NCBI GenBank assembly: GCA_964034945.1
Contig: OZ035963.1
Span: forward strand, 1,364,001-1,428,000
Source: Chrysopilus asiliformis
Lineage: Eukaryota; Arthropoda; Insecta; Diptera; Rhagionidae
DNA length: 64,000 nt
Reading direction: 5' to 3'
In this document: piece by piece, positions 46,601 through 60,300 of the stretch
Layout of the letters: every line of letters begins with the position of its first letter
Position numbering within the stretch: the first letter of the stretch is position 1
Notes under the pieces: model-generated
What the model was told of the DNA's origin: nothing
The model's database searches: none
Seen by the model: the letters and a program-made list of their open reading frames with translations, nothing else
Position numbers and translations under genes: made by a program

Positions 46601-49189
46601 ATAAAACCAAGGTTGTGGAAAATTCTTCTGAAAAAGAAATACTTGAACACATTACTGACTATTAAATCGTTCCTTACCAACAAGCAGAGAAACAACGTAC
46701 AAGCAATAAATACGAATCAGTGACTTTTAAGTAAATAATAAACCTCTTAGGATTTTTCAATTGGTTGTTGTCTTGTTTGACTTTGACCACATCAAAGAGT
46801 TTCGTCAAATGTCAGACCTTGAACAAATCTTGTATTCTGCTGAAAGATTAAAAGAAGAAAGGACTCTTAATTAGTTTCAAGGATACAGAAATAATATCCT
46901 AAAAATCACGAGTCTTTCCATTTTCGAATGTTTCTTTCATTTCAACTTTATACGAAAACTATACGTAGGTGTATTATTGAAAAAAAAAAATACATTCATC
47001 CCAATTTCGGAAAACAAAGTAAGAACTTTCTGTTCATGATTCCTTCCTCGTTCGTTCAACTTAAGCAGAAGAACTTTCAACAGTTTTCTTTGACAATGCA
47101 AGACTAAAATAGACAACAGGAAGTCGTTAAAAAGTTAAATCCTTAAAGGAATGTATTTTTCTACCTTGAATAAAATATCTGCAAGAATTCAAACCGCTGA
47201 TAAAAGTTGAAAAAAATAGTAATCTATATTAAAAATCTATATTTAGAAGGTACCTAGAAATAAAAGTAGAATGGCACCGGCATTGGTGGAATTCAAACCA
47301 TATTTAACTTCAATCGAAGGCGAATTCAGCAAAAAGGTGAAGCTTTAGGTTTCATAAAACCCACCACAAGAGTACAATCCTTAGCCATATCGCACGTGAA
47401 ATAAAATAAGTGGAAATCCTATTCTTTTGTTCATTGAACGAAGAAAATAAAGTAATTCTTCCAAGAATATTTTTTTCTTAGTGCTGCTGCTTACAAAAAA
47501 AGATCCAATTTCTCGTCCCAAGTTATGAAATTCAGCTCACTTGATATACACATAGCTGGCTTGATTTGACTTTTTAATCAATTTTCCAACGAAATTTCCA
47601 TAAGACTTTGCCCGCACCATCCTCAAAGATGTAAGTAACGAATGTTGAAAGTCTTCCGCTTTACGTACGACAGGCGATGGTACTTGAACCAAAGATTTCT
47701 TGTTGGAAAGGTCAAGTTAGGTAAAGCACTCTTTTCATTTTGCTATAAAAGTTGCTCGTTACTTCCTGCCAACATCTAAATAATTCCCACATTGCCAGCC
47801 AACATTTCATAGTATTCTACCACCACAAGGAACAAGCGATCCTTCAGCTCTCATCTTTCAACAAATATCACTTCGCGCTTCTTGGGTGTTTTTTTTTTGG
47901 TTTCTTTTAGCTGGGAGTGACGCCATGAGGGCTCAATAACAACCACAGCCTGCTTCAAGCTTGAGTTCATTGTGAATGGGATATACGAGTTCGCGTAAGC
48001 TTAGACAGAAGGCACAAAGAAAATTCTATGCTAAGCTAAGATGGTGAATTCTCCATGCAAAATTATTATAAAGTTCTGTAAGACCATTAAATCTTTCAAA
48101 TTGAGAAAATACTGACTGACATAATAGTCACTTGGTACACACAACGTTTGCATATAGGTATGTATGTAGCAACAAGAGAAAAAGGAAACAGTGAAAAAAA
48201 AACTTCCTAACAACTATGTGTACGCTTCGATGTACCAGCAGGAAATAGAGGAGGACGTCGTCGTCAATGTAGCTAGTCGCTGGTCGGAGGACACCATTGC
48301 AAAACCAACAAAAATATACAAATCTTAAAATTTCACCCAGTCCGCCATCTCTATGTGCAATTTCAATGTACGTATATGAGGGTCGGTGGAGTTATTGGGG
48401 TTGAATCGTCGTCGTCGTAGTCGTCGGCCAGTCGCGTACAATTTGACTCAAGTACATGCTCAAAGTTAGTTGTCGGTACGAAGGACATAAACAACAGTCT
48501 AGGCAGGATGATGGGAAATTTCACGTATTCCAAGTGTATACGAGTAGAGAGTATTTGGGTATAGGCAACATAAAAACTTAGTTTTTCCGCATTACGGAAA
48601 TTAATTTATCGATTTATGGGCTCCTATGCCGGGATAACGAATATCGTATAACCATCACCACCAGGCGGGAGACAGTCTCTTGGGGTTGATGGTATCTTTG
48701 AGTGGATCGCTGTCGCCACTGTCGTTGTTTTTTTTTGCCCGCCCCATTGGAACAGGATAGGTTCCCCCAATTCAACTGTCTCTATCCTATGGAACATTAT
48801 TTTGTAGTCTGTTAATCACTGTGATCGTTCCATATTACAGAAACCTGGAAATTTTCCCACAGCTACATGTTACATTTTAAACACTAACGATAAACGAGTT
48901 TTTGCAAAAACACAACCTAGTTTTAGTTATCTCAAAATTTTGCCAGTATCCAATTTTTAGTATTTCTGGGTATTGAATGTTTTTGACCAAACGCGCTATT
49001 GGTTTTGATGTTCAAAAGAAAATCACAAAAAAAACTGCACAAAATTTTCCGTATTCAATTTTAATTTAAATTATAAACTAATTTTTGGTTTCTCCTTTTC
49101 ACATCCAAATCCAGTTCCGTAGTGCGAAAATGCTTAAAGCTACGCCTGATGAAGATCCCCAGATCCTAAACAAAAATATCTGATATGAA
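46601..49189. other. AT-rich stretch without supported genes
   Basis: About 2.6 kb. A GTCGTC triplet run lies at 48406-48427 and a T run before GCCCGCCCC near 48728. No gene recognised. Confidence 0.4.
48406..48427. repeat. (GTC)n microsatellite
   Basis: About seven GTC/TCG units with one TAG interruption. Confidence 0.8.
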
Positions 49190-50045
49190 CAGCACATGAC
49201 TTTCGTATACAAAATCTGCGTCCCTGAGCAATCATGTGTCTGTCTGTCTGTTCCTCTTTCACGCAAAAACGGCTGAACCGATTGACTTGAAATTTGGCAT
49301 GAGTGTCTGTGGTAGTTCTGGTTTTAACATAGGCATACGGAAAAGTAGCGCGAGGGGTGGGGGAGTAAGGGGAGGGGGTAAAGTGATTTCGAAACTTAGT
49401 TTTTGCGCTATGTTACTCTTTCGCGGGGAAACTACCGAGCCGATTGGCCTGAAGTTTAGCTCCAACATAGACCATCGAAAAAAAAAATTGAAAAAACTTA
49501 ACCCGGCAACGACGGGTATGCGAGCTAGTGTACAAGATAAGGGGACGAATATAGAAATAGTTTAGATAAAAATAACAAACAATTTATTTACAAAATCTGA
49601 AATATGGAGCGCATTTGAGTTACAGCTAAAACATTTTCTGTTTTTAATTCTTCAACTATTTTTCTTTTCAAAGAACCGTTGGTTTTTTCTAATTTTCCAC
49701 ATTTTAATTGAAATATCTCGGTAAAGGCATAAGACAGCAGATAAGGCGAACTGCAAAATTGTGCGGAATATTATTTTCTTCAATTCATGTAGAAGTACCA
49801 AAAAACCATTAGTTTTCCAGATAATCGGGAAACGCCGAATTTTTTTTAAATAACGGTACATCTCGATAACAGTTAAAGCTTTCGAGTTCTAGCAAAAGAC
49901 AAAAGCGTAGCAAATTTTATTCTCTGGAGTAAATCACAAAAAACGAAATTGTGATTTTTAAAAAGCCGCCATTTTGGTAACATCCGATTAATGGATTCCA
50001 GGACCAAATATGAATGTAAAATTTCATAGCTCCAAAAATTAGTAG
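49190..50045 (-). repeat. Dispersed repeat X, copy 3 (inverted), interrupted by W2
   Basis: On the minus strand it reads through the core GAGCTATGAAATTTTAC near 50020, CCATTAATCGGATGT (the equivalent of CCGTTAACCGGAAG) near 49985, three TATCTCG/TAACGG modules, and, beyond W2, the terminal box GGGACGCAGATTTTGTATAC near 49195-49220 shared with the 25.0 and 46.56 kb copies. W2 (49235-49528) is inserted near this end. Confidence 0.6.
49235..49528 (+). mobile_element. Helitron-like element W, copy 2, 5' truncated
   Basis: Begins inside the GTCT tract (TGTCTGTCTGTCTG) without the TCATACTAATATATAA start, then follows W3 with about a dozen differences. It ends with ACCCGGCAACGACGGGT (hairpin), ATGCGAG and CTAG|T. 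Inserted in X copy 3. Its right part from about 49490 is identical to the right part of W3. Confidence 0.65.
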
Positions 50046-51025
50046 TGCCGCTTGTCAGGATGGTTTGAGGTGGTGGGGTTTGGGAAATTAGCCAGGAAAC
50101 ACGGACCGATTAATATGTGATGTTTCTTTATTCACGTTTCTACACAAATTATTTTCCCTTTCACAGGGTTACCATCTCTACTATTGTTCGCCTGGTGTTA
50201 CCACCTGACACGCTTGTGTTGGGTTTTGTAATTTATTCTGCATAGGTAGATCCACCCCTCGTGGTGGGTTTTTTTTTTTTTAAATGACGCGGACGCCCGC
50301 CGTTGACGCTCGCATTATATTTAGCTCTTTATGAGGATTTTTTTTCGAATCTGAAAACATTCAAAAATTGTTTGATTTTTCATAATTTACCTGCAAATTT
50401 TCATTTGGTAACCTCACTTTATGTTACAAAAATATTTTAAGATATTTATAAATATTATCTAACATTAAATGCCACTTACTTATTTGTGAAGAATATCCTT
50501 TTCCGTTTTCATATATCCATCTTACTTACCTAAAATCCTCAAAAAAAAACGCAATACTGATATACTGTACATATTTATCAAAGCGCCCACAACATCAGAG
50601 TAAGTTTTGTTCTCATCATCGTTATTTGTCGTCACATTGGCAGAGAACATGAAATTACCAACCAAGTAAAAGTTTTTGACTTAACATAAATGAAAACTTT
50701 TCACATAAATTTTGTGGACTTTATATTCGTTTTTTTTTCATTGTGGGAGGGTCGCATTTCGTTATGTACATCTGTCCAACCATAAGATTTTAACGTAAGA
50801 ATAAAACCGTCAATTGTGAAAAGGACACAGAGAGGACGAAGCCCAACAGAATTTCATTAATTTTAGAGCCAAAAATAACTGAGAAATATAAAGAAGAAAT
50901 TATGATATTAAAATAAAGTCTTAACCATTTCTATATATAAAATGAACAAGGATATTTATACGATATCTCTTTGCAAAACAATTGTTCAGTTTTATAATAT
51001 TAAGAACTACTAAGAATTTCTAAAA

Positions 51026-51059
51026 TGTACTTCCAAATGGAAAGTACTTCCAAATGGAA
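51026..51059. repeat. 17-bp tandem pair
   Basis: GTACTTCCAAATGGAA with one preceding base, twice head to tail. Copied at 58322-58355 in unit 2. Confidence 0.85.
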
Positions 51060-53713
51060 GCCCCTTATGCCCAGTTGACATTAGGCTATTTTGTTGACAG
51101 TAGCTGGCAACTCCATAAAAAACGTCAAGTATTTAATTTGACCTTCATCCGTCAAATCACACTAAAGTTCCTCGGGGCTATTTTGACCCATAAAGGTTTA
51201 GTGTATACAAAAATCAAAAAACGAGTTTTTTTATGTTTTTCGAAATTTTTACAACATACAACAACATATGTATAACCCAAAAGACTTATATATTGTTCCA
51301 ATGAACTCTCCCCGAAAATAGCGGTCAAAAAACTTCATGCAAAAATTGAGAAATATCGCAGTTGAGTTTTTCCCAATTGACATCCAACAAAAACGGTTTC
51401 TTATACCCGAGAACTCACCCCGTTCGGTCAAAGATTTTAGATCCGTATTCTAGATATAGTTTACAAACACTAACGAATATAATATAATATGAGTAAATTA
51501 AACATTTTTTATACGATTAACTGCCTTGGGTAATTTTAGACCCGAAGGTCTTTAGTGTGACTATTTTTGTAGCATTGTAACGGTTAATCGGAAGTTGCCA
51601 AATTTTTGCATACTGCTAGTTTACAATAGATGAGGCAAAGTCAAAAAATTTCAGGTTCGTAATATAAATATGTTTAAAGGTACAAGCAAACTAATTTCTG
51701 TTTGGGTCAAATTAGACCCGAGGGACGGAAGAAGGTTAAGCACTTCCTTTTGTTTTTTTTTTTTTTTTTTAAAGAGATTCGTACCGCGTCACAGAACGTG
51801 TAACGTTGACCACAAAATACGTTACACTTTCTTATTGACAAATTGAAAATGACATGTCGAATTTCGTCATTATTTTAATCTGAAATCTTGAAAAAAAAAT
51901 TGTTATTCTTCTGCAAATCTCAAAGTCGATTTTAAACTATGTTACAATCTTGCGTTGAACTTTATGGCTAAAAATAAATTCTATACAAAATAATAACAAA
52001 TAATAAACGAAAAGTTCATTGGTTTATTTTTCAACAATCGGCGTCATTCAATGAAGACATTAGCTGCGCCTTCCGCGATAGACCGATAACCTCTCACAAT
52101 ATTCAAATACTTTCGAGAATTCACCCTTCCGACATTTGAATAAAACTAAAAGCGAAATGCATCTCAAGAAGAACACACTAAATAAGCACTCAGTTGTGTC
52201 TCCATGGTATAAGACTATTCTAAATCCTCCCTGTTAGCAATTCAAATGATTTCTGAGAGGCTTTCAATTTACAAAGAATTTCATATTCAGCAGATCTCTG
52301 CAATTCTGATAAATGGGTGGATATACATATTTGTGTATAGTTGGAAATACGTATCGTATAGTCAAGGAAGGGTCTAATAAAACTCCTTCAAATAGAACTC
52401 AACAATGGGGAATTGTTTTGCAATTGTGCATCAAGTCTTAACGTTAAATTTTTGGCCAAGTGCTGCTCAAAGAATGAAATCGTTTATAACCTCGATTCGA
52501 CGATATCTGGAAGCCACTTGAGCCAATTGTTGCAAGATGCTAAATTGGAAATATCGAACGAGGAATAATGAGCAATGAATTCTATTTTCAGATTATGCAT
52601 TCATTCATCTTAACTCCGATCATCCTTGGATATCATCAGACAGTCTTATTAACTAGTCTGCGACTGCATTGTACACGTTTATACTATAGTATAAAAAAAA
52701 TAAACAATTGATCAGTCCGAGTACCAATAATAGCACAGAAATTGTTTGCTGGTTCAAATTTTAACGATAACAATACCATAAGTCTAGCAGATTAATAATA
52801 ATATTCAACGAAGAGTCAATCGTATTTTATAAATTAAATATCAACTTTATCTCGTTAACTTATTAACTGACTACTGGTATTCTTAATTTGTTGTCGGTTT
52901 GTTTGTTTATTTTCTTGTCTGGCTGTCAGTCACAGGCCCAGGCCAGACTAGTCACAGTAACGCCAAGATGTGTCTGTCTCGAGACAGTTCATAAATTTCA
53001 TTAAATCATCACAATCACTACTAATTAAAAATTTGAAAATGATTTCCCCCTAGTCGAATAATTGCCAAAGAATTCCAAAATCACTTTGGGTTTTCATTTC
53101 ACGTCATTGTTATTGTGCCTCGATCTCATGAGGGTGGCAGACGACTTTTACATTTTGATACAGTGTGGATTTTTTTTACTTTCAGCCGTTTATGGTTTGT
53201 GGAAAGTTAAAATTTGAAACGTCGAGTCTACAGGAATAAAAAAAATTATGATTTTGGGGTGGCAAAAAAAATTATACGAGATTAATGAACCTCTCTAAGA
53301 TCTTGTCACCCAAAATTACGAAAATACTAATAGAATAAAGAAATTACAAAAACACATAATTTTTAGATCTCCACCCATCTATACGCTTTCCGAAAGCTTG
53401 AATCTAACATTAAGGTTTAAAATTACAACCTAGTTGGCGGCGGCGATGAGTTTCTCAAGAAATCCTTCGTCTAACATCAACTTTAGAATCAGCAGACGTC
53501 TGTAAAACGAATAGGATTTTACCTTTTATGAGTTAAATTCAATTAACTCAGACGTCTACTGATATTTTTTTTAGGGTGAGGCAAACGAATAATAAGGGTA
53601 TTTAAATGCTTTCGAAACAATATTGGCTGATGTACCAAATATGTATGTTTTTTTTATTTCCCTTAATTCTCGAACGATGAAAAAGAATGGAAATTTCGGA
53701 TGCAAAAAATACG

Positions 53714-53755
53714 CAAGGATCCTGATATAACAAGGATCCTGATATAACAAGGATC
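53714..53755. repeat. 17-bp tandem repeat, 2.5 copies
   Basis: CAAGGATCCTGATATAA twice plus CAAGGATC. Lies 57 bp before foldback F2. Confidence 0.85.
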
Positions 53756-53811
53756 TAGCCGGAAAACGCTGGTGATAGCGATCTAAATATCGCAAAGATC
53801 CTGACTAAAAC

Positions 53812-54047
53812 CAGGGCAGCAATCATGTATTCCGACGCGTCTCTGTCTTTCGACTTCGACGCAGCTTTTAACTCTTGACTTCGCCATATCTGCAGCTTGA
53901 AATTTCCTGGAGTGACAGTCAGAATCACGTTTGGATTCATAGTGACGATTCCGAGAAATTTCAAACTGCAGAAATGGCGAAGTCAAGAGTTAAAAGCTGC
54001 GTCGAAGTCGAAAGAGAGACGCGTCGGAATACATGATTGGTGCCCAG
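53812..54047. mobile_element. Foldback palindromic element F, copy 2
   Basis: Same near-palindrome as 18635-18872, starting CAGGGCAGCAATCATG and ending CATGATTGGTGCCCAG. It is 2 bp shorter than copy 3 in the right arm (AAAGAGAGAC instead of AAAGACAGAGAC), the only difference noticed between the two duplication units. Confidence 0.75.
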
Positions 54048-56501
54048 GCTATCACACTGGTTGATCCGGACGGTGTGACCATCGGTAGATGTCTGATGAT
54101 TCGAATCCGACATTGAGGGCTCAACCTTGCCATGTTTCGAAGGACTGGTTCGTCCCTTCGACATTAACAATATTTGATATGAAAGCGACAGCCAGTAAAA
54201 GGTTTTGTCATGTTAAATCTTATGCCAGTTCAGCTGAACGTCTCGAAATCTTATCTTGAAAACATTTTTTTGTGTCATTTTGGGTACTCGTTTTGATTTC
54301 TTAGGGTATGGAATGATTTCACAAATCTCCCCTTGTACAGTAATTCATATTTGAGACATTTGGTTTCTTTAATTTAAATTTTGAATGGATCATCGCACTT
54401 TCATGAGATATAGAATTGCTCAGACCCATTGACTGGCGAGTTTAAATTTGAAACAAAAAAGTCGTACGGTTTTCGGTTTGATATGGAGTGCGCTGATCCG
54501 AAAGTGGGTTTGTTATTCAAAATATGACAACCTTTCTGATGAAATATCACCATTTGTATTTGACAAAACACAAAATATCTTAGGACACAAACATTCTACC
54601 CTCTAAATACGAAGGCAATAATAATACAGAGTATGGCATTCATCTTGCGACAATATAAATCCCTAGTTACTGGACAGATATTTACGAGTTGCAAGGTTTT
54701 GTCCTGCAGATTTTTTGGCGCCCACAAATAAACATAAAATATTTACTGTTGGAATAAAAATCGAGTAAATATTTGTGGTTGCATAAAGCTTGGAGAAATG
54801 AATCGATGTTGTTGAAATTCATAATTTATGTCTTATATGCCCACATCAAAAATCCTGACGCATGTTATGCAAAATACTAACAAAAATCCAATACCAATCG
54901 TCCATTGTTATTATTAAGATTATTTTTCCAATATATATGGATTGTAATTTCGGATTTAAGTACTCACAAAATGTAAATCCCTATCCGCAACTGGATATTT
55001 TTCAATAAATTTGGGATTTTAATGTGTATTTATTGTGCGTTTTGCAACCCTAAGTAACTGAAATGATTTTCTATTTTTAGAAATTAGTATTTCGAATTAT
55101 TTCACTTTGTTAACCTTAATCAAAGGAGAAAAGTTGTAGATAATCTTTAGATATTAATTTTTTTTGCTATATTCGAAGTAAACTGAAAGAAAAATCGTGA
55201 ATCTAAGCAAAATAATCGTAGTAATAATAACGATATACACGGAGTACCTTTTTGAAGGTTGAGGGAAATTGTTCGCGTATTATTTGTTTTGATTGGATTG
55301 AATTGTTTTCGCTTCAGCTCCTTTCAACAGCTGTCAGATCCTTGTCAACTTATATTGACAAGCATCTTATTGAATTTTTTCCGTTGGTTCTTCAATTTTT
55401 CTTGTTATTTTCGAACGGATCCGAATGAAATAAATTTGTTGTTTCCAACATTGTACACTACACAAGTACCCATCGATATCCCTTTTTAGTTTCAATAGGA
55501 CGAAAACAACAAAATCTAGAAAATTTCCTTCCGCTGAGCATTTTGTGTGACAAGCCAAAATATAAAATACACGTGCCCCCATACCCAACTCCGTTACTCC
55601 TCTATATGGTTGATTCATTCCTGTCCGTCCATCTTTTCTACTACTTGTATACCATTGGGATCTGTGACCAACATGTTGCCAGGAGAATCTTTTCTCAATC
55701 ATCCATTGATATGGAAATCATTCAAATGTTCAATCGGATTTTATAATAATGAACCTAGCTTTGTTAAAATACGAAAATAATTCCGGATATGAATTCCAAT
55801 TTTATCCATGAATGATGAAAAATGTTAAAATCGTACAGGGTTTGACTTTAAGAGTAGATTGAAAGAGATATGATATATGAATTTTTAACCAAAATGAATT
55901 TTATTTTGTTTTAATATTAAATAATAAGTGTATTTTCTTAACCGGTTGCAATCGTGTGGAAAAAGTTGCTCTGCATAGCTCCAGAACATTCAATAAAACA
56001 CGTGTAATATAAATTTTTGTGTAATTCTGACATGAAAAATGTTTATAATGCACAAAGTTGTGGAAAACTACAAGAAAACTTTTCAACCATGCCAAATTCA
56101 CATGATTTTAATATCAAAATACTTGCATTCCAACCCCTGTTTTTAAGGACCCCTCTATTAAGAGGGTTTCCAATCATTCCAACCCCGCTATTAAGAAATA
56201 CTCAAAAGTATTTATAATTAGTTTGCACTTGAGGTTGAAATTGATATTGAACGTAAATGGTTGTAATTTCAACGATTTTTTTCTTTCTGTTCAGACGTCT
56301 AAGAAAACCTACAAGGCCCTGTAAATAATTAAATTAATTTTTTTCATTCAATTTTAACGCATATCAAAAGTTGTCGAAAATCATGGTCACCATTGCGATA
56401 GGAAAGGGGAGTTGGTCAAAATTTTCTCTTCAACGAAATCGTCCCTGTATCAAAATTTAGAGCTCACCTACTTTATTCTAAATACATTTTGCCTTTATAT
56501 A

Positions 56502-56824
56502 TCATACTAATATATAAAAATGAGTTGGTGTCTGTCTGTCTGTCTGTTCCTCTTTCACGCAAAAACGGCTGAACAGATTGACTTGAAATTTGGCATGAGT
56601 GTCTGTGGTAGTTCTGGTTCCAACACAGGCATACGGAAAAGTAGCGCGAGGGGTGGGGGGAGTGAGGGGAGGGGTAAAGTGATTTCGAAACTTAGTTTTT
56701 GCGCTATGTTACCCTTTCGGGGGGAAACTACCGAGCCGATTGGCCTGAAGTTCAGCTCCAACATAAACCATCAAAAAAAAAATTTGAAAAAACTTAACCC
56801 GGCAACGACGGGTATGCGAGCTAG
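56502..56824 (+). mobile_element. Helitron-like element W, copy 3 (hybrid at the duplication junction)
   Basis: A full-length 323-bp W: A|TCATACTAATATATAA, GAGTTGGTGTCTGTCTG, CAAAAACGGCTGAACAGATT, one G-rich unit, the hairpin ACCCG...CGGGT, and CTAG|T. The left part up to about 56790 equals W4 and differs from W2 at several places. The right part equals W2. This is the pattern expected of a crossover between W2 and a downstream W. Confidence 0.75.
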
Positions 56825-56825
56825 T

Positions 56826-57341
56826 GTACAAGATAAGGGGACGAATATAGAAATAGTTTAGATAAAAATAACAAACAATTTATTTACAAAATCTGAAATA
56901 TGGAGCGCATTTGAGTTACAGCTAAAACATTTTCTGTTTTTAATTCTTCAACTATTTTTCTTTTCAAAGAACCGTTGGTTTTTTCTAATTTTCCACATTT
57001 TAATTGAAATATCTCGGTAAAGGCATAAGACAGCAGATAAGGCGAACTGCAAAATTGTGCGGAATATTATTTTCTTCAATTCATGTAGAAGTACCAAAAA
57101 ACCATTAGTTTTCCAGATAATCGGGAAACGCCGAATTTTTTTTAAATAACGGTACATCTCGATAACAGTTAAAGCTTTCGAGTTCTAGCAAAAGACAAAA
57201 GCGTAGCAAATTTTATTCTCTGGAGTAAATCACAAAAAACGAAATTGTGATTTTTAAAAAGCCGCCATTTTGGTAACATCCGATTAATGGATTCCAGGAC
57301 CAAATATGAATGTAAAATTTCATAGCTCCAAAAATTAGTAG
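56826..57341 (-). repeat. Dispersed repeat X, copy 4 (duplicate of copy 3)
   Basis: Identical by eye to 49530-50045. Unlike copy 3, the outer terminal box of X is absent on the far side of W3, because the left flank there comes from the other parent of the crossover. Confidence 0.7.
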
Positions 57342-60300
57342 TGCCGCTTGTCAGGATGGTTTGAGGTGGTGGGGTTTGGGAAATTAGCCAGGAAACACGG
57401 ACCGATTAATATGTGATGTTTCTTTATTCACGTTTCTACACAAATTATTTTCCCTTTCACAGGGTTACCATCTCTACTATTGTTCGCCTGGTGTTACCAC
57501 CTGACACGCTTGTGTTGGGTTTTGTAATTTATTCTGCATAGGTAGATCCACCCCTCGTGGTGGGTTTTTTTTTTTTTAAATGACGCGGACGCCCGCCGTT
57601 GACGCTCGCATTATATTTAGCTCTTTATGAGGATTTTTTTTCGAATCTGAAAACATTCAAAAATTGTTTGATTTTTCATAATTTACCTGCAAATTTTCAT
57701 TTGGTAACCTCACTTTATGTTACAAAAATATTTTAAGATATTTATAAATATTATCTAACATTAAATGCCACTTACTTATTTGTGAAGAATATCCTTTTCC
57801 GTTTTCATATATCCATCTTACTTACCTAAAATCCTCAAAAAAAAACGCAATACTGATATACTGTACATATTTATCAAAGCGCCCACAACATCAGAGTAAG
57901 TTTTGTTCTCATCATCGTTATTTGTCGTCACATTGGCAGAGAACATGAAATTACCAACCAAGTAAAAGTTTTTGACTTAACATAAATGAAAACTTTTCAC
58001 ATAAATTTTGTGGACTTTATATTCGTTTTTTTTTCATTGTGGGAGGGTCGCATTTCGTTATGTACATCTGTCCAACCATAAGATTTTAACGTAAGAATAA
58101 AACCGTCAATTGTGAAAAGGACACAGAGAGGACGAAGCCCAACAGAATTTCATTAATTTTAGAGCCAAAAATAACTGAGAAATATAAAGAAGAAATTATG
58201 ATATTAAAATAAAGTCTTAACCATTTCTATATATAAAATGAACAAGGATATTTATACGATATCTCTTTGCAAAACAATTGTTCAGTTTTATAATATTAAG
58301 AACTACTAAGAATTTCTAAAATGTACTTCCAAATGGAAAGTACTTCCAAATGGAAGCCCCTTATGCCCAGTTGACATTAGGCTATTTTGTTGACAGTAGC
58401 TGGCAACTCCATAAAAAACGTCAAGTATTTAATTTGACCTTCATCCGTCAAATCACACTAAAGTTCCTCGGGGCTATTTTGACCCATAAAGGTTTAGTGT
58501 ATACAAAAATCAAAAAACGAGTTTTTTTATGTTTTTCGAAATTTTTACAACATACAACAACATATGTATAACCCAAAAGACTTATATATTGTTCCAATGA
58601 ACTCTCCCCGAAAATAGCGGTCAAAAAACTTCATGCAAAAATTGAGAAATATCGCAGTTGAGTTTTTCCCAATTGACATCCAACAAAAACGGTTTCTTAT
58701 ACCCGAGAACTCACCCCGTTCGGTCAAAGATTTTAGATCCGTATTCTAGATATAGTTTACAAACACTAACGAATATAATATAATATGAGTAAATTAAACA
58801 TTTTTTATACGATTAACTGCCTTGGGTAATTTTAGACCCGAAGGTCTTTAGTGTGACTATTTTTGTAGCATTGTAACGGTTAATCGGAAGTTGCCAAATT
58901 TTTGCATACTGCTAGTTTACAATAGATGAGGCAAAGTCAAAAAATTTCAGGTTCGTAATATAAATATGTTTAAAGGTACAAGCAAACTAATTTCTGTTTG
59001 GGTCAAATTAGACCCGAGGGACGGAAGAAGGTTAAGCACTTCCTTTTGTTTTTTTTTTTTTTTTTTAAAGAGATTCGTACCGCGTCACAGAACGTGTAAC
59101 GTTGACCACAAAATACGTTACACTTTCTTATTGACAAATTGAAAATGACATGTCGAATTTCGTCATTATTTTAATCTGAAATCTTGAAAAAAAAATTGTT
59201 ATTCTTCTGCAAATCTCAAAGTCGATTTTAAACTATGTTACAATCTTGCGTTGAACTTTATGGCTAAAAATAAATTCTATACAAAATAATAACAAATAAT
59301 AAACGAAAAGTTCATTGGTTTATTTTTCAACAATCGGCGTCATTCAATGAAGACATTAGCTGCGCCTTCCGCGATAGACCGATAACCTCTCACAATATTC
59401 AAATACTTTCGAGAATTCACCCTTCCGACATTTGAATAAAACTAAAAGCGAAATGCATCTCAAGAAGAACACACTAAATAAGCACTCAGTTGTGTCTCCA
59501 TGGTATAAGACTATTCTAAATCCTCCCTGTTAGCAATTCAAATGATTTCTGAGAGGCTTTCAATTTACAAAGAATTTCATATTCAGCAGATCTCTGCAAT
59601 TCTGATAAATGGGTGGATATACATATTTGTGTATAGTTGGAAATACGTATCGTATAGTCAAGGAAGGGTCTAATAAAACTCCTTCAAATAGAACTCAACA
59701 ATGGGGAATTGTTTTGCAATTGTGCATCAAGTCTTAACGTTAAATTTTTGGCCAAGTGCTGCTCAAAGAATGAAATCGTTTATAACCTCGATTCGACGAT
59801 ATCTGGAAGCCACTTGAGCCAATTGTTGCAAGATGCTAAATTGGAAATATCGAACGAGGAATAATGAGCAATGAATTCTATTTTCAGATTATGCATTCAT
59901 TCATCTTAACTCCGATCATCCTTGGATATCATCAGACAGTCTTATTAACTAGTCTGCGACTGCATTGTACACGTTTATACTATAGTATAAAAAAAATAAA
60001 CAATTGATCAGTCCGAGTACCAATAATAGCACAGAAATTGTTTGCTGGTTCAAATTTTAACGATAACAATACCATAAGTCTAGCAGATTAATAATAATAT
60101 TCAACGAAGAGTCAATCGTATTTTATAAATTAAATATCAACTTTATCTCGTTAACTTATTAACTGACTACTGGTATTCTTAATTTGTTGTCGGTTTGTTT
60201 GTTTATTTTCTTGTCTGGCTGTCAGTCACAGGCCCAGGCCAGACTAGTCACAGTAACGCCAAGATGTGTCTGTCTCGAGACAGTTCATAAATTTCATTAA

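Larger units (their letters stand above)
49501..56796. repeat. 7.3-kb tandem duplication, unit 1
   Basis: Everything from about 49490 to 56702 recurs at +7296 bp, or +7298 bp after a 2-bp difference near 54015/61311. By eye even a 13-T and an 18-T run have the same length in both units. The unit holds most of X copy 3, several kb of AT-rich DNA with no recognised gene, foldback F2 and the start of W3. Its longest open frame, 111 codons at 55367-55702 (-), is repeated at 62665-63000 and resembles no known family; a pre-existing chance frame would be copied equally. The start coordinate is nominal, because the junction lies somewhere in homologous W sequence. Confidence 0.9.

Noticed and set aside
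49236..49565. 109-113 codon frames at 49236 and 56520, and 72-104 codon frames at 45813-46432
   Set aside because: They translate the non-coding W element and its tandem units. Equivalent frames exist on both strands.
54098..54108. GATTCGAATCC resembling a tRNA B box (duplicate at 61396)
   Set aside because: No matching A box or cloverleaf could be built around it. An 11-bp match is weak evidence for a tRNA or a SINE.
55367..55702. 111-codon minus frame present twice (also 62665-63000)
   Set aside because: The two copies come from the 7.3-kb duplication, so repetition is not evidence of selection. The product resembles no known family.
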